A DNA stretch of 64,000 nucleotides from Clostridia bacterium (GCA_017537345.1 JAFYKY010000005.1:1-64000); one strand, 5' to 3'; numbered from the stretch's first letter, positions 6,679 to 15,896 are shown. Program-made: numbers and translations. The notes: generated by a model from the letters alone, not told the origin.

Positions 6679-7242
6679 ATGCCTGAATTAAAAAAGAAAA
6701 GCTTGTTTTCCTTGCGCACCATGGTCTGTTGCGCAATGATGATCGCTATCGCCGTTGTAATGGCACGTCTTATGTCCATCGTGCCGGAGGAATCCAGCCG
6801 TTTTTCTCTTGAAGCGGTGCCGATTTTCGTTTCCGGCATGCTGTTCGGTCCTGTTGCGGGAGCGGCTGTGGGATTTCTTTCCGATCTTATCGGCTGTCTG
6901 TTTTCGCCTTTCGGTTACAATCCGCTGTTTTGTCTGCCCCCGGTTATCTGTGGTTTGACAGCGGGATTGTTCAGAAGATATCTTGTTAAAAAGATAAGCA
7001 TTTCCCGAATCGCCGTTGCATATTTGCCTTATATTCTTTTGGCTTGTATACTGTGGCAAAGCTTTGCTCTTGCCTTGGTTTACGGCGGAGATGCGAAATC
7101 AGCGTTTTTTATTACAAAACTCGCTACACGTTCCGTTCAGTACGGGATCACCTACGTGATCGACGTTGTGCTTGTTTGGATCTTGTACAGATCTAAAGTG
7201 TTTACCGCCGCCAAGCTTTGGCCAGCAGAAAAGGATATTTAA
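6679..7242 (+). CDS. folT: Folate ECF transporter S component
   Basis: 187 residues, six predicted membrane helices, beginning with SLRTMVCCAMMIAIAVVMARL and carrying GPVAGAAVGFLSDLIG, the ECF S-component pattern (small-residue helix 1, G-rich helix packing on EcfT). The THF riboswitch in its leader and the folC gene 1 bp downstream identify the substrate as folate. It would bind extracellular folate and use a shared EcfA/A'/T energising module encoded elsewhere. Start ATG 6679 follows AAAAGGAGG. Confidence 0.92.
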   Translation: MPELKKKSLFSLRTMVCCAMMIAIAVVMARLMSIVPEESSRFSLEAVPIFVSGMLFGPVAGAAVGFLSDLIGCLFSPFGYNPLFCLPPVICGLTAGLFRRYLVKKISISRIAVAYLPYILLACILWQSFALALVYGGDAKSAFFITKLATRSVQYGITYVIDVVLVWILYRSKVFTAAKLWPAEKDI

Positions 7243-7243
7243 A

Positions 7244-8515
7244 ATGAATTATAACGAAGCTCTTGAATATATACATTCAGTATGCTGGAAGGGAAGCGTA
7301 CCCGGACTTTCCAGAATAAGCAAACTGCTTTCTCTTATGGGCAATCCGGAAAAAAAGCTTAAATACGTACATATAGTCGGTACCAACGGGAAAGGCTCTA
7401 CCGCATCCATTATTACTTCCGTGCTTAATTCGGCAGGATATAAAGCGGGTATGTACACTTCTCCCTTTATCATTTCCTTTAACGAGCGTATACAGATAAA
7501 CGGGGAAATGATATCGGATGAAAGCCTTGCGGAGATCACCGAATATATAAAGCCTTTTGCTGATTCTATGGAGGACCGTCCCACAGAGTTTGAATTGGTA
7601 ACCGCAGTTGCATTCGAGTACTATTACAGAAGCAAATGCGATATCGTCGTGCTGGAGGCGGGTATGGGCGGTGAATTTGATGCGACAAACGTAATTCCTT
7701 CGCCCGAAGTCGCTGTTTTTACAAATATTGGGCTTGACCATACCGATTATTTGGGCGATACTGTTGAGAAGATCGCTTTAACAAAATCTGGAATTCTCAA
7801 AAAGGGAAGCGAGTGCGTAATATATCCCTCCTACCCGAGCGCTGTAGAGGTTATAAAGCAAAAATGCGAATCTCTTGATATTCCGTATACCGTAGTTGAT
7901 TTTGATTCAATCAATCCCGTTTCCGCATCCATTGACGGTCAGATATTTGATTGGGCAGAATATAAATCACTTTCCACCGGACTTTTAGGCGCACATCAGC
8001 GCTGTAACGCCGCTACGGCTCTTACTGCGGTTAAAAAACTTGCAAAAAGAGGATTTTCCATTTCCGAAGAAAACGTCCGTAACGGGCTTTTAAACGCCGT
8101 GTGGCAGGGCAGATTTGAGGTACTGCGTAAAAAACCGTTGTTTATCGTCGACGGCGGTCACAACCCCCAGTGTATGGAAGCATTGGCAGAGAACATACGC
8201 GCTTATTTTCCCGATACACGCTTGACCGTTCTGACCGGAGTTCTGGCAGATAAGGATTACGCCGCTATGTATGACCTTATCGCTCCTTACGTAAAGGAGT
8301 TTATACTTGTAACTCCGCCGTCTCCCCGTGCACTTCCTGCCAAAGAGCTTGGCGAAAAGCTTTTGGTGTACGGAAAGCCTATAACTGTATGCAAGACTGT
8401 TTGTGAAGGTGTTGAAAAAGCCGTTTCTGCAGTTGAATCTGAAGGTGCAGTTCTTGCTTTCGGCTCCCTTTATATGATCGGCGATATAAAACAAGCTGTA
8501 GATAATATTATATAA
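7244..8515 (+). CDS. folC: Folylpolyglutamate synthase / dihydrofolate synthase
   Basis: Adds glutamates to folates, trapping them in the cell; some homologues also make dihydrofolate. The product (423 aa, usual length) has the P-loop GTNGKGS at residues 46-52, MYTSPFI and the FolC block LEAGMGGEFDATNV, then NIGLDHTDYLG, and the C-terminal Mur-ligase domain with VDGGHNP. ATG 7244 starts one base after the folT stop codon, indicating tight translational coupling; uptake and retention of folate are controlled together by the THF switch. Transcription ends at 8526-8546. Confidence 0.95.
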   Translation: MNYNEALEYIHSVCWKGSVPGLSRISKLLSLMGNPEKKLKYVHIVGTNGKGSTASIITSVLNSAGYKAGMYTSPFIISFNERIQINGEMISDESLAEITEYIKPFADSMEDRPTEFELVTAVAFEYYYRSKCDIVVLEAGMGGEFDATNVIPSPEVAVFTNIGLDHTDYLGDTVEKIALTKSGILKKGSECVIYPSYPSAVEVIKQKCESLDIPYTVVDFDSINPVSASIDGQIFDWAEYKSLSTGLLGAHQRCNAATALTAVKKLAKRGFSISEENVRNGLLNAVWQGRFEVLRKKPLFIVDGGHNPQCMEALAENIRAYFPDTRLTVLTGVLADKDYAAMYDLIAPYVKEFILVTPPSPRALPAKELGEKLLVYGKPITVCKTVCEGVEKAVSAVESEGAVLAFGSLYMIGDIKQAVDNII

Positions 8516-8525
8516 AATGAAATTC

Positions 8526-8548
8526 GGGCAAATTTTTTGCCCTTTTTT
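8526..8548 (+). terminator. Intrinsic terminator of folT-folC
   Basis: GGGCAAA / TTTGCCC stem followed by six Ts. Confidence 0.85.
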
Positions 8549-8556
8549 ATTTTTTT

Positions 8557-8581
8557 GAACCTTTTCCTTATTTCAAGCGAC
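8557..8581 (+). promoter_or_regulatory. Candidate ECF-type promoter (autoregulatory)
   Basis: GAACC (8557-8561, extended as GAACCTTTT), 16 bp, CGAC (8578-8581). This is the -35 GAAC / -10 CG-rich form used by ECF sigma factors and lies ahead of an ECF sigma gene. No good sigma-A promoter is present. A related GAACCTTTT occurs before the second ECF gene (21437). Confidence 0.5.
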
Positions 8582-8627
8582 TATATTAATGAAAACCGGT
8601 TTTTAATTTTTGAAAAGGAGGGATGAT

Positions 8628-9914
8628 GTGGATACAGTTTTTGAAAAGCTTTATTCGGAGCACTACCGTGCCGTTGAACGGTATGTTCGTTTTAAGGTAT
8701 CGGATAAGTTCGACAGCGACGATATTCTCCAAGAGATCCATATTGCCGCTTATCGAAACTTTGGCGGGCTTAAAAGCAATGACGCATTTAAAAGTTGGCT
8801 GTTAAGTATTGCACGGAATAAACTAAACGATTATTTCCGTAAAAAAGCAAGCAGGCTTGATATTCCCGTAGATAATCTTACGGATATCCGCCCGTTGGGT
8901 TCAATGCTGTGCAGAAGCAGTATTCCTGCAGTAACCGATACTCTCGAAAAATTGGGAGATAAGGATAAACAAATACTTTATCTTTACTTTTGGAAACAGT
9001 ATTCGCAGGCAGAGATAGCTTCAAAGCTCGGTGTACCGTTAGGCACGGTAAAAAGCAGATTATCTTCGGCAAAAGCACATTTTAAAGAAAAATTCCCTTA
9101 TCATCCGAAACAAAAAGGAGAAACTGATATGAAAACATTACCTGAAATTTTACCCGAATTTAAAATAAAAAAGATAGATAAACCGCCCTTTGAAGTTAAA
9201 TGGGAAGAGCTTATGGGATGGTTTTTGGTGCCCAAAGAAGGAGAAAAGCTCTCCTGGGCGATGTACGATATGCCCCATAAATCTATCGGCGAAATATGCG
9301 AAATGAAGGTTATCGGAAAGGCGGAGGTACACGGAATAGAAGGCGTGGAGATACATGCGGTGGAAACAAATCCTATGGGATGCAACAGCGCCGGAGGACA
9401 AAATAAGGTAGAGCGCAGCTTTGTCGCCCAGCTTACCGATACGCATTGCAGACTTCTTGCCGAAAGCCACACGGAGAACGGAGTAAAAAGGTATTATACC
9501 TTCCTTGACGGCGATCCTTTTTTAGCAAATTGGGGATTCGGAGAGGACAACTGCGGTAACGAGATAAATATCGCTCCAAAAGGAGATATTGTTTTTAAAA
9601 ACGGCGAATATTTCGCAAAAGAAAAGGATTTTCTTTTGGACGTTGTGGGACGGTATGATGTCACGGTAAACGGCAAGACATACGATACCGTTTGCGTAAT
9701 GGATTGCTATACTTATATTGACGGCGCCGCTTCGCTTCAATTTATTGATAAGAACGGAAAAACAGTTCTGTGGCGCCGTTTCAACAGAAACGACTGGGCT
9801 TTCAACCGTTACGGTAAGCTGTGGACGGAGATGCTTCCCGAAAGCGAAAAGATAGTAGTTAACGGTGAAACCTATGTTAATTGGTACGATTGCATTACAG
9901 ACTATATAATTTAA
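8628..9914 (+). CDS. ECF sigma factor with large C-terminal extension
   Basis: Residues 1-75 are sigma region 2 (ERYVRFKVSDKFDSDDILQEIHI, then WLLSIARNKLNDYFRKK) and residues 100-155 region 4 (LGDKDKQILYLYFWKQYSQ, EIASKLGVPLGTVKSRLSSA). About 260 further residues follow, an unrecognised soluble domain rich in aromatic residues and glycine (LMGWFLVPKEGEKLSWAMYD near its start). GTG 8628 fits AAGGAGG at 8614-8620. Inside the frame AAAAAGGAG (9112-9120) precedes ATG 9129 by 8 bp, ideal for separate translation of the C-terminal part. The extension may sense a signal or act as an anti-sigma. It is preceded by an ECF-like promoter. Confidence 0.85.
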   Translation: MDTVFEKLYSEHYRAVERYVRFKVSDKFDSDDILQEIHIAAYRNFGGLKSNDAFKSWLLSIARNKLNDYFRKKASRLDIPVDNLTDIRPLGSMLCRSSIPAVTDTLEKLGDKDKQILYLYFWKQYSQAEIASKLGVPLGTVKSRLSSAKAHFKEKFPYHPKQKGETDMKTLPEILPEFKIKKIDKPPFEVKWEELMGWFLVPKEGEKLSWAMYDMPHKSIGEICEMKVIGKAEVHGIEGVEIHAVETNPMGCNSAGGQNKVERSFVAQLTDTHCRLLAESHTENGVKRYYTFLDGDPFLANWGFGEDNCGNEINIAPKGDIVFKNGEYFAKEKDFLLDVVGRYDVTVNGKTYDTVCVMDCYTYIDGAASLQFIDKNGKTVLWRRFNRNDWAFNRYGKLWTEMLPESEKIVVNGETYVNWYDCITDYII

Positions 9915-9921
9915 CTTTTTT

Positions 9922-9955
9922 ACATCGGCTGTATTTTCAGCCGATGTTTTTTATT
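9922..9955 (+). terminator. Intrinsic terminator
   Basis: ACATCGGCTG / CAGCCGATGT stem with a T run. Confidence 0.87.
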
Positions 9956-10029
9956 TCTCTTATTATGTTTTCTTAAAATTTGGGAATAACTTAAATATGA
10001 GCGAAAAAATGTTCAAAAAGGGGTAAAAA

Positions 10030-11301
10030 ATGAAAAAGTATAATAAGCTTATCTCAATAATATTACTTTGCGCTTCAATGATCGTCGTCTTTACGGCTTG
10101 TATCGGCAGAGGAGGAGATGAATCCGAAGCCTCCCGTACCGACAAAAAAACAGAGGTGCGTGTATGGGTACCCGAGGAAGTGGTAAAGCTGACCCGCGAT
10201 GCGGTTGACGGATGGCTGGAAAAGGGCGGAAAACAATACGCCGCCAAATATACCGTAACGGTTACTGCTATGAGCGAAGATAACTCTGCTACTCAAATGC
10301 TTACAGACGTGGACGCAGGCGCGGATATCTTTGGTTTTGCGCAGGACCAGTTGGCTCGTCTTGTTGCGGCAGGGGCGCTTTCGCCTTTGGGCGGTGATTT
10401 TTTGACTGCGGTTCGGAACAATAATGATGAAGGTTCGGTTAAAGCCGCTACCCTGCAGGATAAGGTATACGCATATCCCCAGACTTCCGACAACGGTTAT
10501 TTTATGTACTATGATAAATCAGTGGTAAAAGACCCGTCCAAGCTTGAAAATATTCTTGCCGATTGTAAAGAGGCAGGTAAAAAGTTTTATATGAATATGC
10601 AAAGCGGCTGGTATAACGTAACGTTTTTCTTCGGCGCGGGAGCGAAAATCAGCTACGACGTTGATAAAAACGGTAATATCAGTAATTGTAACAGCACTTT
10701 AGCGACCGATAAAGGCGTTACGGCTTTAAAAGGAATGGTTGCTCTTACTTCGCATCCTGCTTATGCGCAAAGTGAAAACGCATCCTCTAAATTCAATCCC
10801 AAGGGCGGAGATGCGGCGGTTCTTATTTCCGGCGTATGGGATTCCGCGGTGATTTCAGACTTTTTGGGCGAAAACTACGGCGCCGCAAAACTGCCCACTT
10901 ATACCGTTGACGGCAAGGAATATCAGATGGGAAGCTTCGGCGGTTATAAAATGATCGGCGTAAAGCCCCAGAAGGATTCTGAAAAGCTTGTGTTCTGCCA
11001 CGCATTGGCGGCATTCCTTTCCGGAGAAGAAATGCAAACTCTTCGTTTTAAAGAAAAGGGCTGGGGTCCTTCAAATAAAAATGCCCAGTCATTGCAAGCC
11101 GTAAAAGAAAATATTGCTCTTTCCGCACTTGCATCACAGCTTGAGCATTCTGTTGCCCAAGGTCAGTATCCGAACGAATTCTGGAATATTATGGAGGCTT
11201 TCGGAACCGATCTTAACAGCGGAAAATTTGCTTCTAATACAAACGAACAGCTGTTGAATGCGCTTAAATCTCTGGAAAACGACCTGAAGGGCGCAAAATA
11301 A
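10030..11301 (+). CDS. Maltose/maltodextrin-type ABC transporter substrate-binding lipoprotein
   Basis: The 423-residue precursor has a lipoprotein signal with lipobox FTAC (Cys24). EVRVWVPEEVVKL is the family-1 binding-protein opening (as in MalE), followed by a hinge-type LTDVDAGADIFGFAQDQLARLV and AAVLISGVWDSAVI. It would sit on the outer face of the membrane and deliver an oligosaccharide, probably maltodextrin-like, to the permeases encoded next. ATG 10030 follows AAAAAGGGG. A stable hairpin separates it from the permease gene, typical of operons in which the binding protein must be made in excess. Confidence 0.88.
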   Translation: MKKYNKLISIILLCASMIVVFTACIGRGGDESEASRTDKKTEVRVWVPEEVVKLTRDAVDGWLEKGGKQYAAKYTVTVTAMSEDNSATQMLTDVDAGADIFGFAQDQLARLVAAGALSPLGGDFLTAVRNNNDEGSVKAATLQDKVYAYPQTSDNGYFMYYDKSVVKDPSKLENILADCKEAGKKFYMNMQSGWYNVTFFFGAGAKISYDVDKNGNISNCNSTLATDKGVTALKGMVALTSHPAYAQSENASSKFNPKGGDAAVLISGVWDSAVISDFLGENYGAAKLPTYTVDGKEYQMGSFGGYKMIGVKPQKDSEKLVFCHALAAFLSGEEMQTLRFKEKGWGPSNKNAQSLQAVKENIALSALASQLEHSVAQGQYPNEFWNIMEAFGTDLNSGKFASNTNEQLLNALKSLENDLKGAK

Positions 11302-11311
11302 CAAAGTTTTT

Positions 11312-11339
11312 GCAGACAGCCGTAAAAACGGCTGTCTGT
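11312..11339 (+). promoter_or_regulatory. Intercistronic hairpin between binding protein and permease genes
   Basis: GCAGACAGCCG and CGGCTGTCTGT form an 11-bp stem with a 6-nt loop and no following T run. It is likely an mRNA-stabilising or polarity element rather than a terminator. Confidence 0.65.
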
Positions 11340-11357
11340 ATCGGAAGGATACATTAT

Positions 11358-12869
11358 ATGTTGAACCGTGATTCATTGGATTTTTACAAACTTAACGGTC
11401 TGCAAAAAGTTTTTTACAAGTTTTTATGGTTTATTACCGCCGTCCCGAAAACCGCGTTGAATATATTAAAAAAAGCGTTTTATTCCGTAAGAGATTTTGT
11501 CTTTAAAACCTTTTCTGTGATCAGGAATATCGTACGTATTTTCAGGGACGGGGATATATACACAAGAATATCTTATTTTATTATGGGGTTTGGGCAATTT
11601 TTTCGTAAACAACCCTTAAGAGGTATTCTTTTTCTGGCTTTTCAGCTTGTTTTTATCCTTTATATGCTTTTATTCGGAATAAGCTATTTAGGTAAGCTGG
11701 ATGATCTGGGCGAAGTTGCGGCGGTAACCGTTATAAATGAATACGGTCTTGAAGTTATAGAATACAAGGATAACAGCCTGCAGATACTTTTGTACGGCGT
11801 CCTTACTTTATTTTTTTGCCTTGGCTTTATATATACGTGGTATGTTAACGTTAAGCAAAACGGGGTTGCTCAAACGCTTATAAACAAAGGTAAACTGCCA
11901 AAAAATGCAGCGGAGGACGTTCGTTCTCTTGCCGATGAGCAGTATCATAAAACACTGCTGGCACTGCCTCTTGCGGGAATACTGATCTTTACCGTAATTC
12001 CGTTGGTTTTTATGGTGTTGGTAGCGTTTACCAACTACGATTACACCCATCTTCCGCCCTCAAAGCTGTTTACTTGGGTGGGACTTGATAATTTCAAAAG
12101 CCTGTTGGGCGTGCAGGTGGCGGACGGAAAATTTGCTTTTACCTTCGGAGAAATATTGATCTGGACTCTGATCTGGGCTTTTTTCGCCACCTTTACAAAC
12201 TATTTTCTGGGTATTCTCGTTGCAATGCTCATAAATAAAAAAGGCATAAAATTCAAAAAGGTTTTCCGTACCCTGCTTATATTCACTATTGCGGTGCCCC
12301 AGTTCGTTTCGCTTTTGCTTATTTCCAAAATGCTGGCAAACGATGGCGCCGTAAACGGTATTCTTTTACAGATCGGAGTTATAAAAGAAAATATAAAATG
12401 GCTTACAGATCCCATATTGGCTCGGATAACAGTTATATTGGTCAATATATGGCTGGGAATACCGTATACGATGCTTATCGCCACGGGTATACTCATCAAT
12501 ATTCCCGCAGATCTTTACGAATCTGCGCGTATTGACGGAGCCAGCGGTATAAAAAGGTTCACCAAAATAACTATGCCCTATATGCTTTTTGTAACCGGAC
12601 CGTATCTGCTTACCACATTTGTTGGAAATATTAACAACTTTAACGTTATATATCTTCTTACGGGCGGCGCGCCGAAGACTACCGATTTTACCGGCGGGGC
12701 AGGGTATACCGATCTGCTTATTACTTGGCTGTACAAGCTTACTCTTACCGATAACGATTATAAAATGGCGGCGGTAATAGGTATAATGACCTTTGTTGTG
12801 GTAGCCGGAATTTCACTTGTGGTCTACAACCTTTCGTCTTCTGTCAAAAACGAGGAAAGTTTCCAATGA
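11358..12869 (+). CDS. ABC sugar permease, MalF type
   Basis: 503 residues. The first 75 are amphipathic and basic with many aromatic residues (FYKLNGLQKVFYKFLWF), a long N-terminal extension. Membrane spans follow near 90-112, 150-170 and 210-235, then the permease core. The coupling EAA-type loop SARIDGASGIKRFTKITMPYM is at about residues 391-411. It forms the channel with the next gene product. ATG 11358 has GGAAGGAT upstream. The stop overlaps the next start (ATGA). Confidence 0.9.
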   Translation: MLNRDSLDFYKLNGLQKVFYKFLWFITAVPKTALNILKKAFYSVRDFVFKTFSVIRNIVRIFRDGDIYTRISYFIMGFGQFFRKQPLRGILFLAFQLVFILYMLLFGISYLGKLDDLGEVAAVTVINEYGLEVIEYKDNSLQILLYGVLTLFFCLGFIYTWYVNVKQNGVAQTLINKGKLPKNAAEDVRSLADEQYHKTLLALPLAGILIFTVIPLVFMVLVAFTNYDYTHLPPSKLFTWVGLDNFKSLLGVQVADGKFAFTFGEILIWTLIWAFFATFTNYFLGILVAMLINKKGIKFKKVFRTLLIFTIAVPQFVSLLLISKMLANDGAVNGILLQIGVIKENIKWLTDPILARITVILVNIWLGIPYTMLIATGILINIPADLYESARIDGASGIKRFTKITMPYMLFVTGPYLLTTFVGNINNFNVIYLLTGGAPKTTDFTGGAGYTDLLITWLYKLTLTDNDYKMAAVIGIMTFVVVAGISLVVYNLSSSVKNEESFQ

Positions 12870-13726
12870 AAACAATGGCATCAAGCGTTTTTAAAAAGAA
12901 AAAAGCGTGGAACTTTTTTGTTTACGCTTTGCTTATATCAATATGTTCGATATGGCTGTTACCCTTTGTATATCTTATTTTTCAGGCATTCAGAGGCGAA
13001 TCCAGCGGAATGGTCAGCTATATACTGCCAAAAGAGTGGTCTTTGGTAAATTTTAAGATTCTGTTTACGCAGACAAGCTTTTTGAATTGGTATATCAATA
13101 CCGTAATAATTGCATTATTTACCGCTTTTTTTCAGACAGTTATCGTTCTTTCGGTAAGCTACGCCCTTTCAAGACTGCGTTTCAGAGGCAGACGTCTGCT
13201 TATGAATATGATTTTGGTTCTGGGAATGTTTCCGGGGTTTCTTTCAATGATAGCAGTATACTTTATATTAAAGCTTATTGGCTTTACTGGGCCGGGATCC
13301 GTGCCCGGACTCATACTTGTATATATCGGCAGTTCGGGAATGGGATATTACGTAGCAAAGGGTTTTTTCGATACGATTCCCCGTTCCCTTGATGAAGCCG
13401 CGCGGATAGACGGCGCCAGCAGGGCAAAGGTGTTTTATAAGATAATACTGCCTATGGCGAAGCCTATTATTATTTATACCGTTATGATGGCTTTTATCGC
13501 TCCCTGGGGGGATTATATGTTCGCATCGCTCATAACCTTCGGTTACGAGGAAGCGTATAATGTGGCGGTAGGACTGTTTACGTTTCTTGACAGAGAGCAT
13601 ATAAATAACTATTTTACCGTGTTCTGCGCAGGCGGTCTGCTGGTGGCGCTTCCCATAACGGTTTTGTTTATGATGCTTCAGAAATATTATGTTGAAGGCG
13701 TAACGGGCGGTGCGGTAAAGGGATAA
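12866..13726 (+). CDS. ABC sugar permease, MalG type
   Basis: 286 residues with six membrane spans. The coupling loop DEAARIDGASRAKVFYKIIL at about residues 176-195 is the EAA motif of family-1 sugar permeases. The start overlaps the preceding gene by 4 bp, so translation is coupled. Together with the MalF-type protein it forms the membrane channel of the importer. Confidence 0.92.
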   Translation: MKTMASSVFKKKKAWNFFVYALLISICSIWLLPFVYLIFQAFRGESSGMVSYILPKEWSLVNFKILFTQTSFLNWYINTVIIALFTAFFQTVIVLSVSYALSRLRFRGRRLLMNMILVLGMFPGFLSMIAVYFILKLIGFTGPGSVPGLILVYIGSSGMGYYVAKGFFDTIPRSLDEAARIDGASRAKVFYKIILPMAKPIIIYTVMMAFIAPWGDYMFASLITFGYEEAYNVAVGLFTFLDREHINNYFTVFCAGGLLVALPITVLFMMLQKYYVEGVTGGAVKG

Positions 13727-13746
13727 ACAGCAAGGGGGAACGTTTT

Positions 13747-14895
13747 TTGGCAAGCGTAGTATTAAACCAAGTTAAAAAGATATATAAAGGCGGCTTTACC
13801 GCAGTAAAAAATTTTGATTTGGAAATAAAAGATAAAGAATTCGTGGTGTTTGTAGGGCCTTCGGGGTGCGGAAAAAGTACCACTCTGCGTATGATAGCAG
13901 GACTTGAAGAAATATCCGAGGGCAAGATATATATAGACGGAATATGCGTAAATGATACTGAACCGAAGGACAGAGATATAGCAATGGTGTTTCAGAATTA
14001 CGCGCTGTATCCGCACATGTCCGTATATGAAAATATGGCGTTCGGTCTTGTTTTACGCCGCGTAAACAAAGAGGAGATACACCGCCGTGTTCTTGAAGCG
14101 GCGGAGATCCTGGGCATATCGGATCTTTTGGGCAGAACGCCCCGCGCGCTTTCCGGCGGTCAAAGGCAGAGAGTGGCTATAGGAAGGGCTATAGTCCGCG
14201 TTCCGCGAGTTTTTTTAATGGACGAGCCTCTTTCCAATCTGGACGCAAAGCTTCGTAATCAGATGCGTACGGAGATAATGCTGCTGCGTGAAAAAATAGA
14301 CACCACCTTCATTTACGTAACCCACGACCAGACGGAAGCTATGACGCTGGGCGACCGAATAGTTATAATGAAGGACGGTTACATCCAGCAGGTGGGCACA
14401 CCGAGCGAGGTGTTCGATTCTCCCGCAAATATCTTTGTTGCAGGGTTTATCGGGTCTCCTACAATGAATTTCTTTAAAGCAAAAATTACCGGAAATATAG
14501 ATAAGCCGTATCTGTACGTTTGCGGAGAAGAAATGGCAATACCCAAAAAAATATTAAATGAAATTCAAATACCCGAAGACAAAAACGTACTCCTCGGCAT
14601 ACGTCCGGAGCACATATTTATTTCCCGCAGAGAGGGAATTGCAGGTAAAATAAAGGTTTCGGAAATGATGGGAAGCGAGCTTCATATCCACCTGTCCACA
14701 GAAGACGGTGTACCCGTGGTTATCCGCGTACCCACGCTTGATCTTGACGAAGAACAAAAAAGCAGTCTTTCGCCCCACAATACGGTGTACTTCGGATTTC
14801 ATCAACACGCAATGCATTTTTTCGATATCAAAACAGGAGAAAACCTAAGGAAAACGAGCAGCTTTGAGAAAAAACGGAATTCGAACTTGACATAG
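13747..14895 (+). CDS. ABC sugar importer ATPase, MsmK/UgpC/MalK type
   Basis: 382 residues. Walker A GPSGCGKST (36-44), Q-loop at MVFQNYALYPHM, signature ALSGGQRQR, Walker B VFLMDEPLSNLD and the switch His in VTHDQTEAM are all present. A C-terminal TOBE regulatory region (LLGIRPEHI) follows. It energises the importer made of the three preceding gene products. The start is TTG 13747, preceded by AAGGGGGAA. Its last codons contain the -35 box of the small RNA element at 14887. Confidence 0.95.
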   Translation: MASVVLNQVKKIYKGGFTAVKNFDLEIKDKEFVVFVGPSGCGKSTTLRMIAGLEEISEGKIYIDGICVNDTEPKDRDIAMVFQNYALYPHMSVYENMAFGLVLRRVNKEEIHRRVLEAAEILGISDLLGRTPRALSGGQRQRVAIGRAIVRVPRVFLMDEPLSNLDAKLRNQMRTEIMLLREKIDTTFIYVTHDQTEAMTLGDRIVIMKDGYIQQVGTPSEVFDSPANIFVAGFIGSPTMNFFKAKITGNIDKPYLYVCGEEMAIPKKILNEIQIPEDKNVLLGIRPEHIFISRREGIAGKIKVSEMMGSELHIHLSTEDGVPVVIRVPTLDLDEEQKSSLSPHNTVYFGFHQHAMHFFDIKTGENLRKTSSFEKKRNSNLT

Positions 14896-14915
14896 TGCTG
14901 TTTAAATGTTAAAAT
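14887..14915 (+). promoter_or_regulatory. Promoter of small RNA element, copy 1
   Basis: TTGACA (14887-14892), 17 bp, TAAAAT (14910-14915). The -35 overlaps the end of the ATPase gene. Copy 2 at 38185 has identical boxes and spacing. Confidence 0.78.
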
Positions 14916-14921
14916 GCATAT

Positions 14922-14997
14922 ACAAAGTATAGCATCGCTCTAAGCAGGTGTTTTGTATATCCTTTTTACCACCTTGCTTTTTGCAGGGTGGTTTTTG
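14922..14997 (+). ncRNA. Duplicated small RNA / attenuator element, copy 1
   Basis: A short predicted transcript between a consensus promoter and the terminator CCACCTTGC / GCAGGGTGG plus TTTTTG. It carries AAGCAGGTGTTTTG (14942-14955) then TATATCC. The same block, promoter and terminator occur at 38185-38303. AAGCAGGTG can also pair with CACCTTGCTT, which would break the terminator, so a switch between two folds is possible. The next gene starts at 15052. No known RNA family is recognised. Confidence 0.6.
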
Positions 14998-15051
14998 CTT
15001 ACAAACCCTTTATTTTTATTGAATCAAATAGAAACTAAAAGGAAATATGAA

Positions 15052-15873
15052 ATGAGCACAGAAAAATTATCTTTAAGCAAAATATATACATCAATTTTTG
15101 ATGAACCGTTATTTGCGCTCGGTTTTAAAAGAAAGGGAGTTTTGTATTACCGTTTAAACGGTAATGTTTTGCAGGGCGTAACTTTGGTAAAAACCTCACC
15201 GTATAGGGTGCGGTTTAATATGTTCCCGTATTGGGCTTATGATGTCAGAACTCTGGGCGAACCAAGCGTTAAAAGTTTATGCTTAGGCGGTTGGGCAGAA
15301 GGAGCTCTTAAAGATTTTGAGGGGATATATTTCAAACGTGAAGATCCTGCGCCTGCAATACAAAACCTTACTGATATTTTAAATAGTTTTCTTAACATAG
15401 AAATGGAAACTATGGAATACGTAAAAGATGAAATTTCTTATTTTTCTGCTTTCTTTGGGGCAAAAAAATGGTATTCGATTCCCCAAAAGGTAGTATTACG
15501 GATTGCATATCTGCAAAACGATTTTTCAATAGCTGAAACCTACTTGAATTTCAGAAAACAAGAAACATTAAGTGAGTGTTATTTTAAAGAACTTAATAAT
15601 TACGCATACTTATATAACATGAATCATCATCCTTCTTTCAAAAAATACGCGGATACACCACAGTTTTTATCCTTCGATGAAATGAAATTTACCCGCGATA
15701 AAGAAAAGTTTGAGAGTCATTACGAATACTCAAAAAAATGTTCCTTTGGATTGCTGGAAGAAAAAGTCCTTGGTAAGGATTTGGCTTGGATAGATTCCGA
15801 ATATAAAAAGGATTGCGAAAAAATGTCCAAACTACTTAAAGAGGCTTTTGATATTGATTGTAATTCTTGTTGA
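15052..15873 (+). CDS. DUF4304-like hypothetical protein
   Basis: 273 residues. The N-terminus (IYTSIFDEPLFALGFKRKG, then YYRLNGNVLQGVTLVKTS, FNMFPYWAYD) resembles DUF4304, an uncharacterised family often found among toxin-immunity and accessory genes. The C-terminal half is helical and charged. ATG 15052 has AAAGGAAAT upstream; an in-frame extension to 14953 would run through the small RNA's terminator and is not credible. It leads three AT-rich genes unlike their neighbours in composition, suggesting acquisition. Confidence 0.65.
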   Translation: MSTEKLSLSKIYTSIFDEPLFALGFKRKGVLYYRLNGNVLQGVTLVKTSPYRVRFNMFPYWAYDVRTLGEPSVKSLCLGGWAEGALKDFEGIYFKREDPAPAIQNLTDILNSFLNIEMETMEYVKDEISYFSAFFGAKKWYSIPQKVVLRIAYLQNDFSIAETYLNFRKQETLSECYFKELNNYAYLYNMNHHPSFKKYADTPQFLSFDEMKFTRDKEKFESHYEYSKKCSFGLLEEKVLGKDLAWIDSEYKKDCEKMSKLLKEAFDIDCNSC

Positions 15874-15896
15874 ATGTGACAGGAAAGGGAAAGATT

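Noticed and set aside
11312-11339. Terminator between binding protein and permease genes
   Set aside because: The stem is strong but no T run follows and the genes form one importer; an mRNA-stability hairpin is more likely.
14953-15051. Upstream extension of the DUF4304-like gene
   Set aside because: It would translate through the terminator of the small RNA and lacks a ribosome site; ATG 15052 has one.
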